From: Ophiosphaerella korrae
Lineage: Eukaryota; Ascomycota; Dothideomycetes; Pleosporales; Phaeosphaeriaceae
DNA: 35,613 bases
Assembly: GCA_028456385.1 (NCBI GenBank)
Contig: JALNQF010000394.1
Coordinates: 1 to 35,613 of the forward strand
Reading direction: 5' to 3'
Shown here: positions 22,056-32,977 of the stretch, piece after piece
Layout: each line of letters starts with the position of its first letter
Numbering within the stretch: position 1 is the first letter of the stretch
The notes under the pieces: model-generated
The model's input: the letters and a program-made list of their open reading frames with translations, nothing else
Told to the model about the DNA's origin: nothing
The model's database searches: none
Translations under genes and position numbers: made by a program

Positions 22056-25000
22056 TATAAGAAGTAAAGTGTAAGTAGTGTATAGTCTAGCTAATATAAT
22101 AGTAGAGAGTTTAATAAAATAAATAATAAGTAAAACCCCTAAGAGTAGCTACGAATTAGATAGTACTATATAGGAAATAATTAAGGATTATATTAATAAA
22201 TTAATTAATAATAAAGAAGATATAAAGATAGTAATTAAAGCTTTAGAAATATAGAATAAGGAACTATAAGACTATATAAAGTAGAATAAAATATAAATTA
22301 AAGCTATTATTAAAGGTTAGAATTAAATAGAACTAATTACCTAACAACTAGAAATAAGTACAACGAAGAAGCTACCTAAGATACCTATTCTTAGGAAGTT
22401 TAATAGAACCTAAGAAAAACTAAGACTTTTTATAGTATTAGTATAACTCTAGATAGATATATAAGTACTATACTTTAATATAGAAGAAAAAAAGGTAATA
22501 TATATTAGAATATACCTTAAGAAGGATATAATAAGATAGTTTAAACCTTACTAGATAGACTATATAATATACGCCCCTATATACTAGAAAGATAAAACTA
22601 AAGCTATTTTTAGAAGTTATAAATACTTTACTAGGTAAATAAGAGTAGTATTTAGAGATATAGATATTACCTAATAAGCTAAAGAAAAACTTAAAAGACT
22701 TATATAATAGAAAAGTATACCTAAGTATATATTATAGTTTAAATAACTATTACAAAATATAAAGTAAAATAAATCTATATTAATATTATAATTTAAATAA
22801 AGATTAAATAAGAAAATCTAATATAAAATAATCTATATAGAGAAACCTAGAATACTAGAAGCCCTAAAGTAATAAGTAATATAAATTAATAACAATCTCT
22901 AAGAATAGAAAAAGAATAAGTATAGTAGCTAACTTAGAAACTAAGATATTAGAGACCTAATAATCCTTAATATAAATAAAGATAAGAAGAAAAAAAAGAA
23001 TAAAGACTTTATATACTTTAACTATAGTAAGAAAGGCTACTACGTAAAAGACTACTATTTATAGAAGAAAAAAGATATAGCATATTATAAATATAGAAAA
23101 CTAGGATACTTTATAAAGAACTATAGAAGTAAAGACTATAAGAAAGATAAAGAAGCTTAGTTAAAAATAACTAAGAAAAAGAAAGAAGTACTATAAGTAT
23201 AAGCTAAACTTTAAGAAAAAGTAGCTAGGAGTAAAGAACTATAATATATAATACTCTATTAGACCTTTTATTATAAAGATAAATACTATATATACTATTT
23301 TAGTAAAGAAAGAGTAAGATACTTTCTATAATAGAGAAATAGAGTAGTAGTAATAAAAGAAAGAATAAAAGTATAGCTAGAAGAGATAGTATATATAATA
23401 GACTTACTAATAGAAGACTTAGAAGGAGAAAAGCTCTAGATACTATTAATCTAAGCTAAAGAACTAGCACTAGATAAAGAAACTATAATAGCTTCTTCTA
23501 AAAGACTATAAGAAAGTAAAAAATAAGTTAGTATAAGAAGTATAGAGTACGCTTTACTAGATATATATAGCTATAATAGCTATATAATAATAGATATAGA
23601 AGAATAAAATAAAGAATAGAAGTTTATTTAAATATACTTAATAGTTATAAGTATAGAAGAAGTATATAAAGACTAGAAAGAACGTAATTCTAGAGAAATA
23701 AAGTTTATACTATTCTAGAAATAGATAAAGTAATATATAGTTATAGTAAGAAGAATACCTATAAAAGAAGAATAGTAATACCTTATAAGAAAAACGTAAT
23801 AGATTAACAAAGCCTATATACTAAGAGTACTAGTAGTATACTATATTCTAATAATAGATAAACCTAGAAAGGATAAGTATTAGGAAAGAGACAATAAAAT
23901 AATAGATCTAAAATATCTAGTATATTTTAAAGTATTATTAATATTATACCTAGATAAGAATTATATTATATATAGAAATCCTAAAGTAAATAATAGTATA
24001 TAGCTTATAAGAAGAAGAGGCTATAATTATATAAGAGTAATTCTAGTAAAAGATATCTAAGGATAGGAAATAATCTTAGAAGATAGATATTTAGTAGTAA
24101 GACCTAGCCTAAAACTATCTAAGAAATACGTTTAAAGAAGACTATAGTATAAATATATATATAATAAATATCTAAAATATAAAAAGTATAAACTTAAAGT
24201 AAAGCTATAGCCTTAGAAAAATAGATAATTTATAAAATTACCTAAGTAAGAATAGCTAGAAGGTATAAGAGGCTTATATATTATAAAAATAGGTACCTAT
24301 TAAAGAAAGAAAGTATAATTAATAATTAATAGTAGAGCTATAAAGAACTTTATATTAAAGAAGTTTATAGAAATATAAAGAATATATTATATAATAAAAA
24401 GGTACCCTTAATAATTAAGTATAATTAAAGGAAAACTATTCTAAGAACCTATTAGGTTTAAAATAGTTCTCTCTACGCTTAACTTAGAAGGAATAATAAT
24501 TAAGAATATAATTATAGATATAATAACAATTAATAATAAATAAAATATAATACTAGAGATACCCTAGTTATAGATAACTAATCTACATATTAATTAGAGA
24601 ATAGAGAAAATTAGTTACTTAAAGAAAGATATATTAAAAGCTAATATAAGTATATATAAAGGGGAATTCCTAGAAGAATATAAGTAATAGGAAAAATAAC
24701 TTATAGAACTTAAAGACTATCTTCTAGAATATTAGCTATAGGACTTAGTAATAGAAATAGAAAAAAGAAAAAACGTAGGATAGAGCTTAGTCTATAAGAA
24801 AATAGAGGAAGAGTTAAAAATTTAATAAGTATTTATCTAAAACGTAATAAAAAAGAGATAGATAAAAGAATCTAAATCCTTAGTAGTATATAGACTTATA
24901 TTTATAAATAAAAAGAGAATAAGTAAAAAGAGACTTTACGTAGACTTTAGAAAAACTAATATAGTTATAAGTAAGAACTAATACTTACTACTATAGATAG

Positions 25001-27540
25001 ATATAATATAAGATAAATTAAAAAGAGTAATAATCTTTATAAAGTTAGATATCTAAAACGCCTACTACTAAATTAGAATTAAGAAAAGTAATAAATAGAA
25101 AATAGCGTTTAGAATATAGTATAGACTATATAAGTAGGTAGTTATACCTTTTAGCTTAATAAATATACTAGTAGCTTTCTAAGAGAGAATTAATATAGTA
25201 CTAAGAGAATACTTAGACGTATTTACGTTTATATACTTAGATAATATTCTTATATTCTTAGAAATAAAAGAAAAGTATATATAGTATATATATAAAGTAC
25301 TAGAAAAGCTAGTAGAAAGTAAATTATTTCTTAAAATAAGAAAATACAAATTCTATACAAAAGAAATAGATTTCCTTAGATTTATTATAGAACTAGGAAA
25401 GATTAAGATTAACTTAAGAAAGATTAAGTTAATTAATAAATAGCTAATACTAAAGAACCTAAAAGAGGTATAATAATTCTATAGACTAGTAAACTTTTAT
25501 AAGAAGTTAATAGTAAGATAGTCTAAAGATATAAAGCTAATTACAAAACTTATAAAGAAAAACCTACTATTTAAATAGATAAAAGAATATAATAAAGTAT
25601 TTAATAAAATTAAGAGAAAGTTTATAAAGAACTTAGTTATTAGAATATATAACCTAGACTAACTAGTAATAGTAAAAATAGATATATCTAACTTAGTCTA
25701 TAGAATAGTACTAATACAGAAAGACCTAGAAACTAAAAAGGAATACTTAGTTAAATACTTCTCTAAGAAAATAAAGCTAGTAGAGCTTAACTACCTAATC
25801 TATAATAAAAAAATACTAGTAATCTATAAAGTATTTAAATAATAGAGAGTATACCTATAGAGAGTAAAGTACTAGATAAAAGTCTATATAGACTACAAGA
25901 ATCTTATAAGATTTATAATAAATAAAGAACTATTATAATACTATATAAGATAGTAGGAATTTCTATTAATATTTAACTTAGAAATTATATATATAAAAAG
26001 AAAAAATAACTAATTTATAGATACTCTAAGTAGAAGACTAGACTTATAAAAAGAAGTAAGCGTAACTAGTATAGTTTTAGTTAAGAATAAAGAAGAATAT
26101 TTAGTCCTAAATATACCTAAAATAGCTATAATACTTAAAAGAAAAAGTAGTAAGCTAGATAAATAGATTTAAAAAGTAATATAAAAAATATCTAAAGAAA
26201 TAAAAAAACTAGAAATCTAAGAAGGACTTATATAAGCTTATAGAAGAATATATATTCTAAAAAAGATCTAGAGAGAATTTATATAGTAATTCTATAAATT
26301 ACTAGTATATAGTTACTAAGGTATTAAAAAAATATTAAATAGACTACTATAGGATTACTATATCTTAAAAGTAAGATAACTAGTAATAGAAATACTAAGA
26401 GACTATATAGAATACTAAAGGAATAAGTATAGTAGATATATACTATATAGGATACTATAACTAGTAGAAGTACTAGAATAACTATAAGAAGTTATTATAA
26501 TAAACTTTATTATAAAGTTACTTAAGTCTAAAGACTTAATATTAAGAGTTAAATATAATAGAATTTTAATAATAGTAGATAAACTTATAAAGTACTTATA
26601 CTTTAGACTATATAAAGAAAAATATAGAATAGAGGTTACTATATACTAGATTCTAGGAACTATAATTAGTTAATATAAACTACTAAATAAAATTATTATA
26701 GATAGAGACATATAATTTATATTAAAACTATAGAGAATAATAATAGTGTAATTAAGAATTAAATATATAATATCTATAGTATATTATTTATAGATAGATA
26801 GATAATTAGAATAAATAAATTAAATAGTAGAATAGTACTTAAGATACTACTTTAACTATAACTATAATAATTAGGTATAGCTACTACCTATAGTATAGCT
26901 AGTATATAACAGCGTAAAGAACGTAGTAATAAGAGTATTACCTTTCTTTATAAACTATAGATTTAACCCTAATATATATAGAATACTAAGATTAGAAATA
27001 TCTTAGTCTTTAAGAGGAGAAAACTTTACTAATAGACTTAAAGATATATATAATTAATTAAGATAGGACGTAGAATTCCTATATAATTAAATAGCTAAGT
27101 ACTATAATAAAAAATATAAAGAGGGACCCTAATTTAAAGAGAAAGAAAAAGTATAGTTAGTATAAAAAAATATTAAAAGTAAACAACTTAGTTTAAAACT
27201 AGATTATATTAAGATAAGACTATATAAAGTAGAAAAAAAGTTATACTAGTTATATTTAAACTAAAGCTACTAAATAAAATAAAGATATACCTAATATTCT
27301 ATATAGTACTACTTAAGATAGTACTATAAAACGTAGAACTACTAGTATATAAAGTAAATACGTATAGAGAATAAAAAAAATAAGAAGTTAAGAAAATCTT
27401 TGTATACTAGTTCTATAATAGTAGGAACTACTACTTAGTAAAATAGATAAGTATAGATAAGAAAAGGTAACTATAGGAAGAAATATAAGAACTAAAAGAA
27501 AACCTTAACTACTCTAAGAAACTAGAGGACTTTTAAAGTT
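22048..27540 (+). pseudogene. Element C' gag-pol polyprotein (chromovirus), RIP-inactivated
   Basis: One frame runs from 22048 to about 27230. Gag has two CCHC knuckles at 23014-23055 and 23083-23124, with perfect X2-X4-X4 spacing and Cys/His all now Tyr. A tail of about 400 codons leads to the protease (NSRA at 24328). RT spans about 24840-25400 with FRKTN near 24950 and YLDN near 25234. RNase H has KIDISN at 25675. The integrase has a HHCC finger remnant at about 26307-26415, the first Asp changed to Asn at 26503, Asp at 26701 and Glu at 26809, exactly 35 residues apart. A one-base deletion near 27235 shifts the frame before the chromodomain (about 27350-27530). All stops fit Gln/Trp codons hit by RIP. 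No start ATG survives. Confidence 0.88.
23014..23124 (+). other. Pair of CCHC knuckle remnants in C' Gag
   Basis: Two 14-codon knuckles, 23014-23055 and 23083-23124, separated by nine codons. Every Cys and His codon reads Tyr. TGC to TAC, TGT to TAT and CAC to TAC are all RIP-type transitions, so the ancestral residues can be inferred with good confidence. Confidence 0.8.
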
Positions 27541-27852
27541 AAAACTCTCTAGAATACCTAGAAGTAAACTAAGAGAACTAATATTACTACTATTAGATAG
27601 AGAGGTAATAAGAACCCTTAATATAAGACCTACTATAATAATACTAAATACTTTATCTAAGTCTAGCTTAGCTTCTAGAGCTACTAACTACTTAGCTAAT
27701 TTCTTATTATTTAGCGCCTTTATCTTATAAAGATAAGAGAGATAAGCTTAATTCTCTACTAGCTTACTTTATATAAGCTCTTAGATCTACTTACACTTAG
27801 CTTTAGCCTCTATAATTTAAGATAGTAATTTCTCTTAAGTCTAGTTAATAGC
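27514..27852 (-). pseudogene. Antisense reading frame in the 3' region of element C'
   Basis: Minus-strand frame, antisense to gag-pol. From 27852 it reads AIN-T-EKLL, IIEAKAKCK, SYLYKIKALNNKKLAK, ALEAKLDLDKVF, ITSLSNSSNISSL and SPLVS, then a stop at 27516-27514. It is 113 codons long against 107 in A and 109 in B, so differences are whole codons. Stops inside are few and of RIP type. The residues shared with A and B make chance unlikely. Function unknown. Confidence 0.52.
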
Positions 27853-28202
27853 TCTCCCTATTATTATTAAGCCTAAACGCAAGAATAAGTATAATAAATA
27901 TATACTTAGAAAGAGAAATACTAGATATATTATAAGAACTATATATATTTATATAAATATATACTTTATAAGCTTTATTATTATTTATAGAAATAATATA
28001 AAGAAGAGACTTAGGATTTAACTTTAGAGAAGTATAATAAGAATAAAGAAATATCTTAATACTATTACGTAATACGTAATTAGTAAGAAGATAGTAATAA
28101 TATATAGATAAAATAACTATAGAGAGCGATAAAGAACTATAGATTAATAAAGAAAGTAGATTAATAACTTTAGCTCTAAGATAGATAAATAAAAGACTAC
28201 TT

Positions 28203-28216
28203 AAAAGAAAAGATAG
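28203..28216 (+). other. Polypurine tract of element C'
   Basis: aaaagaaaagatag immediately before the 3' LTR; same pattern as the tracts in A, B and C. Confidence 0.75.
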
Positions 28217-28653
28217 TATTATAATAGTAATAAGAGAACTATAGATAGAACTAATTAGTCTTATAATAATAGACTTAGACTTATATAACTCTAAAGAATA
28301 TAAACTTAATTAAGAAGCTATATATAATTAGGATACCTAAAGTAATCTATAATCTATAGACTCTTAGTATAGATAGATTATAGATTAGAGTAATCTATAA
28401 TCTATTAGTTTTAGTAACTATAGATTAATAGATTATAATAAGTATATAGTTAGTAATAATATATATTATTAGGATAGTATTAGTAATTTAATTATTAACT
28501 ACAAGTAATAATATAGAGATAGTTACAAAACATCCTCTATTATTTATAGCCTATTATAGATTATAACACGAACTCTTATTACTAACTTATAATTTACTAA
28601 CACTCTTAACTATTAAGTAGTTAACCCTAGTAAGCTAGTAATACCTTATAATA
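28217..28653 (+). repeat. 3' LTR of element C'
   Basis: 437 bp, the same length as the 5' LTR at 21601-22037; differences seen are mainly transitions. Confidence 0.92.
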
Positions 28654-28658
28654 ATAAG
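28654..28658. repeat. Target-site duplication of element C', right copy (ataag)
   Basis: Identical to 21596-21600; element C resumes after it. Confidence 0.9.
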
Positions 28659-31160
28659 CTACGTAAAGTAAAAATCTTTATAAAACTAGATATCTAAAAC
28701 GCCTACTATTAGATTAGAATTAAGAAAGGTAATAAATAGAAAATAGTATTTAGAATATAGTATAGACTATATAAATACGTAGTTATACCTTTTAGTTTAA
28801 TAAACGCACTAGTAGCCTTTTAAGAAAGAATTAATATAGTACTAAGAGAGTACTTAGATATATTTATATTTATATACTTAGACGATATTTTTATATTCTT
28901 AGAAATAGAAGAAGAATACGTATAATACGTATATAAAGTATTAGAGAAACTAGTAGAAAATAAACTATTTCTTAAGATAAGAAAATGCAAGTTCTATATA
29001 AAGGAAATAGATTTCCTTAGATTTATTATAGAACTAGGAAAAATTAAGATTAACCTAGAAAAGATTAAGTTAATTAATAAATAGCTAACACTAAAAAACC
29101 TAAAAGAGGTATAATAATTCTATAGACTAGTAAATTTTTATAGAAAATTAATAGTAAAATAGTTTAAAGATATAAAACTAATTATAAGACTTATAAAGAA
29201 AGATATACTATTTAAATAGATAAAGGAATATAAAGAAGTATTTAATAAGATTAAGAGAAAGTTTATAGAAAACCTAGTTATTAGAATATATAACCTAGAC
29301 TTACTAGTAATAGTAAAAATAGACGTATCTAACTTAGTTTATAGAATAGTACTAATATAAGAAGACCTAAAGACTAAAAAGGAATACTTAGTTAAATACT
29401 TCTCTAAGAAGATAAAGCTAGTAGAACTTAACTACTTAATTTATAATAAAGAAATACAAGTAATCTATAAAGTATTTAAGTAATAGAGAGTATACTTATA
29501 AAGAGTAAAGTATTAGATTAAAGTCTATATAGACTATAAGAATCTTATAAGATTTATAAAAAATAAAGAACTATTATAATACTATATAAGATAGTAGGAA
29601 TTCTTATTAATATTTAATATAGAAATTATATATATAAAGGGTAAAGACAATTAATTAGTAAATACTCTTAGTAAAAGACTAGATTTATAAGAAGAAATAA
29701 ACGCTACTAGTATAGTTCTAGTTAAGAACAAAGAAGAATACTTAGTCCTAAATATACCTAAAATAGCTATAATACTTAAAAGAAAAAGTAGTAAGCTAGA
29801 TAAATAGATTTAGAAAATAACGTAAGAAGTATCTAAAAAAATAGAAAAACTAGAAATCTAAGAAGGACTCGTATAAGCTTATAGAAGAATATATATTCTA
29901 AAGAAGATCTAAAGAGAATTTATATAATAATTCTATAAATTACTAGTATATAGTTATTAAAGTATTAAGAAAATATTAGATAGACTACTATAAGATTACT
30001 ATATCTTAAAAGTAAGATAACTAGTAATAGAAGTACTACAAGACTATATAGAATACTAAAGAAATAAGTATAGTAGATATATACTATATAAGATATTATA
30101 ACTAGTAGAAATACTAAAATAACTATAAAGAGTTATTATAATAGACTTTATTACAAAACTACCTAAGTCTAAAAACTTTGTATTAGGAGTAGAGTATAAT
30201 AGAGTACTTATAATAGTAGATAAGCTTATAAAGTATATATACTTTAGACTATATAAAGAGAAAAGTAAGATAGAAGTTACTATATACTAGGTTCTAGGAA
30301 CTATAATTAGTTAATATAGACTACTAGATAAGATTATTATAGATAAAGATATAAGATTTATATTAAAACTATAGAGAATAATAATAGCGCAATTAGGAAT
30401 TAAATATATAATATCTACAGCGTACTACCTATAAATAGATAGATAATTAGAATAAATAAACTAAATAGTAGAATAATACTTAAGATACTACTTTAACTAT
30501 AACTAGAATAATTAGGTATAGCTACTACTTATAGCATAGTTAGTATATAATAGTACAAAGAATATAGTAATAAAAGTATTACTTTTCTATATAAACTATA
30601 GATTTAACTCTAGTATATATAGAATACTAAGATTAGAGATATCTTAGTCTCTAAGAAAAAGAAACTTTACTAATAAACTTAGAGATATATATAACTAATT
30701 AAGATAGGATATAAAATTCTTATATAATTAAATAGCTAAGTACTATAACAAGAAATATAAAAAAGACCCTAATTTAAAGAGGAAGAAAAAGTATAGTTAG
30801 TGTAAAAAAATATTAAGAGTAAGAAGCTAAGTTTAAAACTAGACTATATTAAGATAAAACTATATAAAATTAAGAAAAAAGTTACACTAGTTATATTTAA
30901 GCTAAAACTACTAAGTAAAATAAAGATATACCTAACCTTCTATATAGTACTACTTAAGATAGTACTATAAGAAGTAGAACTACTAGTATACAAAGTAGAT
31001 ATATATAGAGAATAAGAAGAATAAAAAGTTAAGAAAATCCTAGTATACTAGTTCTATAATAGAAGGAACTACTACCTAGTAAAATAAATAGGTATAGACA
31101 AGAAAGAGTAACTATAAGAAAATATATAAGAACTAGAAAATAACCTTAACTACTTTAAGA
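28659..31160 (+). pseudogene. Element C gag-pol, 3' part (RT core to chromodomain)
   Basis: Continues the RT cut at 21600. The catalytic YLDD is intact here at 28875-28886, unlike YLDN in A, B and C'. RNase H (KIDVSN) lies near 29310. The integrase has a finger remnant at about 29945-30060, first Asp kept at 30144 (IIIDFI), second Asp at 30342 and Glu at 30450 (35 residues between, the D-D35-E signature). The chromodomain at about 30985-31180 is in frame because C has 12 bases where C' has 11 near 30870. Despite the kept catalytic residues, stops at former Gln codons make it non-functional. Confidence 0.86.
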
Positions 31161-31493
31161 AACTAGAAGACTTCTAAAGTTAAAACTTTCTAGAACGCCT
31201 AGTAGTAAACTAAAAGAACTAATATTACTACTATTAGATAGAGAGGTAATAGAAATACTTAATATAAGACCTACTATAATAATATTAAATACTTTATCTA
31301 AGTCTAGCTTAGCTTCTAGAGCTACTAACTACTTAACTAATTTCTTATTATTTAAGGCTATTATCTTATAAAGATAAAAGAGATAAGTTTAATTCTTTAC
31401 TAGCTTACTTTACGTAAGCTCTTAGATTTACTTATACTTAGCTTTAGCCTCTATAATTTAAGATAGTAATTTCTCTTAAGTTTAGTTAATAGC
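31155..31493 (-). pseudogene. Antisense reading frame in the 3' region of element C
   Basis: Counterpart of 27514-27852 in C', also 339 bases from the AIN codons at 31493 to the common end at 31155. It lies antisense to gag-pol, between chromodomain and 3' LTR. Slightly more mutated than C'. Included because the conserved length and position support the frame in the whole group. Confidence 0.45.
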
Positions 31494-31842
31494 TCTCTCT
31501 ATTATTATTAAGCCTAGATATAAGAATAAGTATAATAAACGTATACTTAGAAAGAGAAATACTAAACACGTTATAAGAACTATATATATTTATATAAATA
31601 TATACTTTATAAGCCCTACTATTATTTATAGAAATAATATAAAGAAAAGACTTAGGATTTAACTTAAGAGAAGTATAATAGAAATAAAGAAATATCTTAA
31701 TACTATTACGTAATACGTAATTAGTAAGAAGGTAGTAATAATATATAGATAAAATAACTATAGAGAGTAATAAAAAACTATAGATTAATAAAGAAAGTAG
31801 ATTAATAACTCTAGCTCTAAGATAGATAAATAAAAGACTACT

Positions 31843-31857
31843 TAGAAGAAGAAATAG
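31843..31857 (+). other. Polypurine tract of element C
   Basis: agaagaagaaatag directly before the 3' LTR; marks the plus-strand primer and confirms orientation. Confidence 0.75.
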
Positions 31858-32287
31858 TATTATAATAGTAATAAGAGAGCTATAGATAGAACTAATTAGC
31901 TCTATAATAATAGACTTAGACTTATATAACTCTAAAGGATATAAACTTAATTAAGAGACTATATATAACTAGAATACCTAGAGTAATCTATAATCTATAG
32001 ACTCTTAGTATTAGTAGATTATAGATTAAGATAATCTATAATCTATTATTCTTAGTAACTATAGATTAATAGATTACAATAAGTATATAGTTAGTAATAA
32101 TATATATTATTAGGATAGTATTAGTAATTTAATTATTAACTATAAGTAATAATACTAAGATAGTTACAAAATATCTTCTATTATTTATAAGCTTATTATA
32201 GATTATAACACGAGCTTTTATTATTACCTCTTAATCTACTAATACTTTTAGGTACTAAGAAGTTAACTCTAGTAATACCTTATTATA
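31858..32287 (+). repeat. 3' LTR of element C
   Basis: 430 bp, the same length as 18195-18624. Its last 70 or so bases resemble the corresponding end of LTR B more than that of LTR C'. Confidence 0.9.
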
Positions 32288-32292
32288 TCTAA
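32288..32292. repeat. Target-site duplication of element C, right copy (tctaa)
   Basis: Identical to 18190-18194; leads back into the gag of A. Confidence 0.88.
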
Positions 32293-32545
32293 TCTTTATT
32301 TTATTTTATATATTCCTAGAGTTTTTTATTTTATATTTCTAGGGTATTAATTACTATTTTTATATCTTCCTTTTTAGAGATTAAGTTATTTAGGTAGTTT
32401 TTAATATCTTTTTATTTTATATTATCTAACTTATAACTACTTATAAGTACTTTAACCTCTTTTCTAGTTAAACTTTCTACTATTATATTAGCTAGACTAT
32501 ATACTACTTACGCTTTACTCCTCTTTAATAACTAAATTAGTAAGG
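32293..32545 (-). pseudogene. Element A gag, N-terminal part
   Basis: Minus-strand sequence matching the first 90 or so Gag codons of B (12964-12710). Read leftwards from the 5' LTR it starts with the shared block ccttactaatttag and proceeds through the conserved Gag N-terminus until the C insertion. The other half is at 18194 and below. Confidence 0.78.
32528..32545 (-). other. Putative primer-binding site of element A
   Basis: ccttactaatttagttat on the minus strand after the 5' LTR, as in B, C and C'. Confidence 0.4.
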
Positions 32546-32972
32546 TATAAGAGGTCTTCTTTAGTTAACTTCTTAAAGACCTTATTATAGTTAGTAGATT
32601 AAGAAGTAATAATAAAAGCTTATATAGTAATTAGTAATAACTATAAATAATAGTTAATTTATATATATAATATTAAGTATTAGTATTCTAGGTTAGAGAT
32701 TAGATTACTAATACTATTTTAAAGATATATATTCTATTAACTATATATTTATATTAATCTATTTATATAATATTATAGATTACTACTAATCTATTTATAT
32801 ATAACTATAGATTACTTTAATCTATTTATATATTATTATAGATTACTACTAAGTATCCTAGTTATAGATAGTTTTTTAATTAAAGTTATTACTTTACTTG
32901 TTTTATACTTTATTAGTACCTAAGTTAAGACTAATTAGTTCTATCTTAGTTTCTCTTATTACGCCTATAATA
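32546..32972 (-). repeat. 5' LTR of element A
   Basis: 427 bp; partner of 4289-4747, shorter by one 32-bp unit of the tandem repeat (three units, 32755-about 32850). Confidence 0.88.
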
Positions 32973-32977
32973 GTAAG
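32973..32977. repeat. Target-site duplication of element A, right copy (gtaag)
   Basis: Identical to 4284-4288; D gag resumes in phase after it. Confidence 0.9.

Larger units (their letters stand above)
21601..28653 (+). mobile_element. Element C': full-length Ty3/gypsy chromovirus inserted in the RT of C
   Basis: 7053 bp with two 437-bp LTRs (21601-22037, 28217-28653) and the 5-bp duplication ataag. Same direction and internal sequence as C, but a distinct LTR variant, so it is a sister subfamily inserted into its own relative. It is the innermost and therefore most recent LTR-element insertion on this branch of the nest. Inactivated by RIP stops, loss of catalytic Asp codons and a one-base deletion near 27235. 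Confidence 0.93.
18195..32287 (+). mobile_element. Element C: Ty3/gypsy chromovirus, plus strand, inserted in A and split by C'
   Basis: Two 430-bp LTRs (18195-18624, 31858-32287) and matching tctaa duplications delimit it. With C' and one ataag removed it is 7035 bp. It lies opposite in direction to A. Its RT is cut at 21600 and resumes at 28659. Phase is kept across the cut: the RT frame at 28875 maps to the Gag frame at 19597 once 7058 bp are removed. Confidence 0.92.
4289..32972 (-). mobile_element. Element A: Ty3/gypsy chromovirus, minus strand, host of all nested insertions
   Basis: Two related LTRs (4289-4747 and 32546-32972), flanked by the identical 5-bp duplication gtaag, delimit one element inserted into the gag of D. 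Its own sequence is split into 4289-6326 (interrupted by the MITE), 13464-18194 and 32293-32972, about 7.02 kb after removing the MITE, B and C with one duplication each. The polypurine tract lies by the left LTR and gag by the right LTR, so it reads right to left. Each break joins smoothly when compared with element B. It is heavily mutated and inactive. It is older than B, C and the MITE because they lie inside it. Confidence 0.9.
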
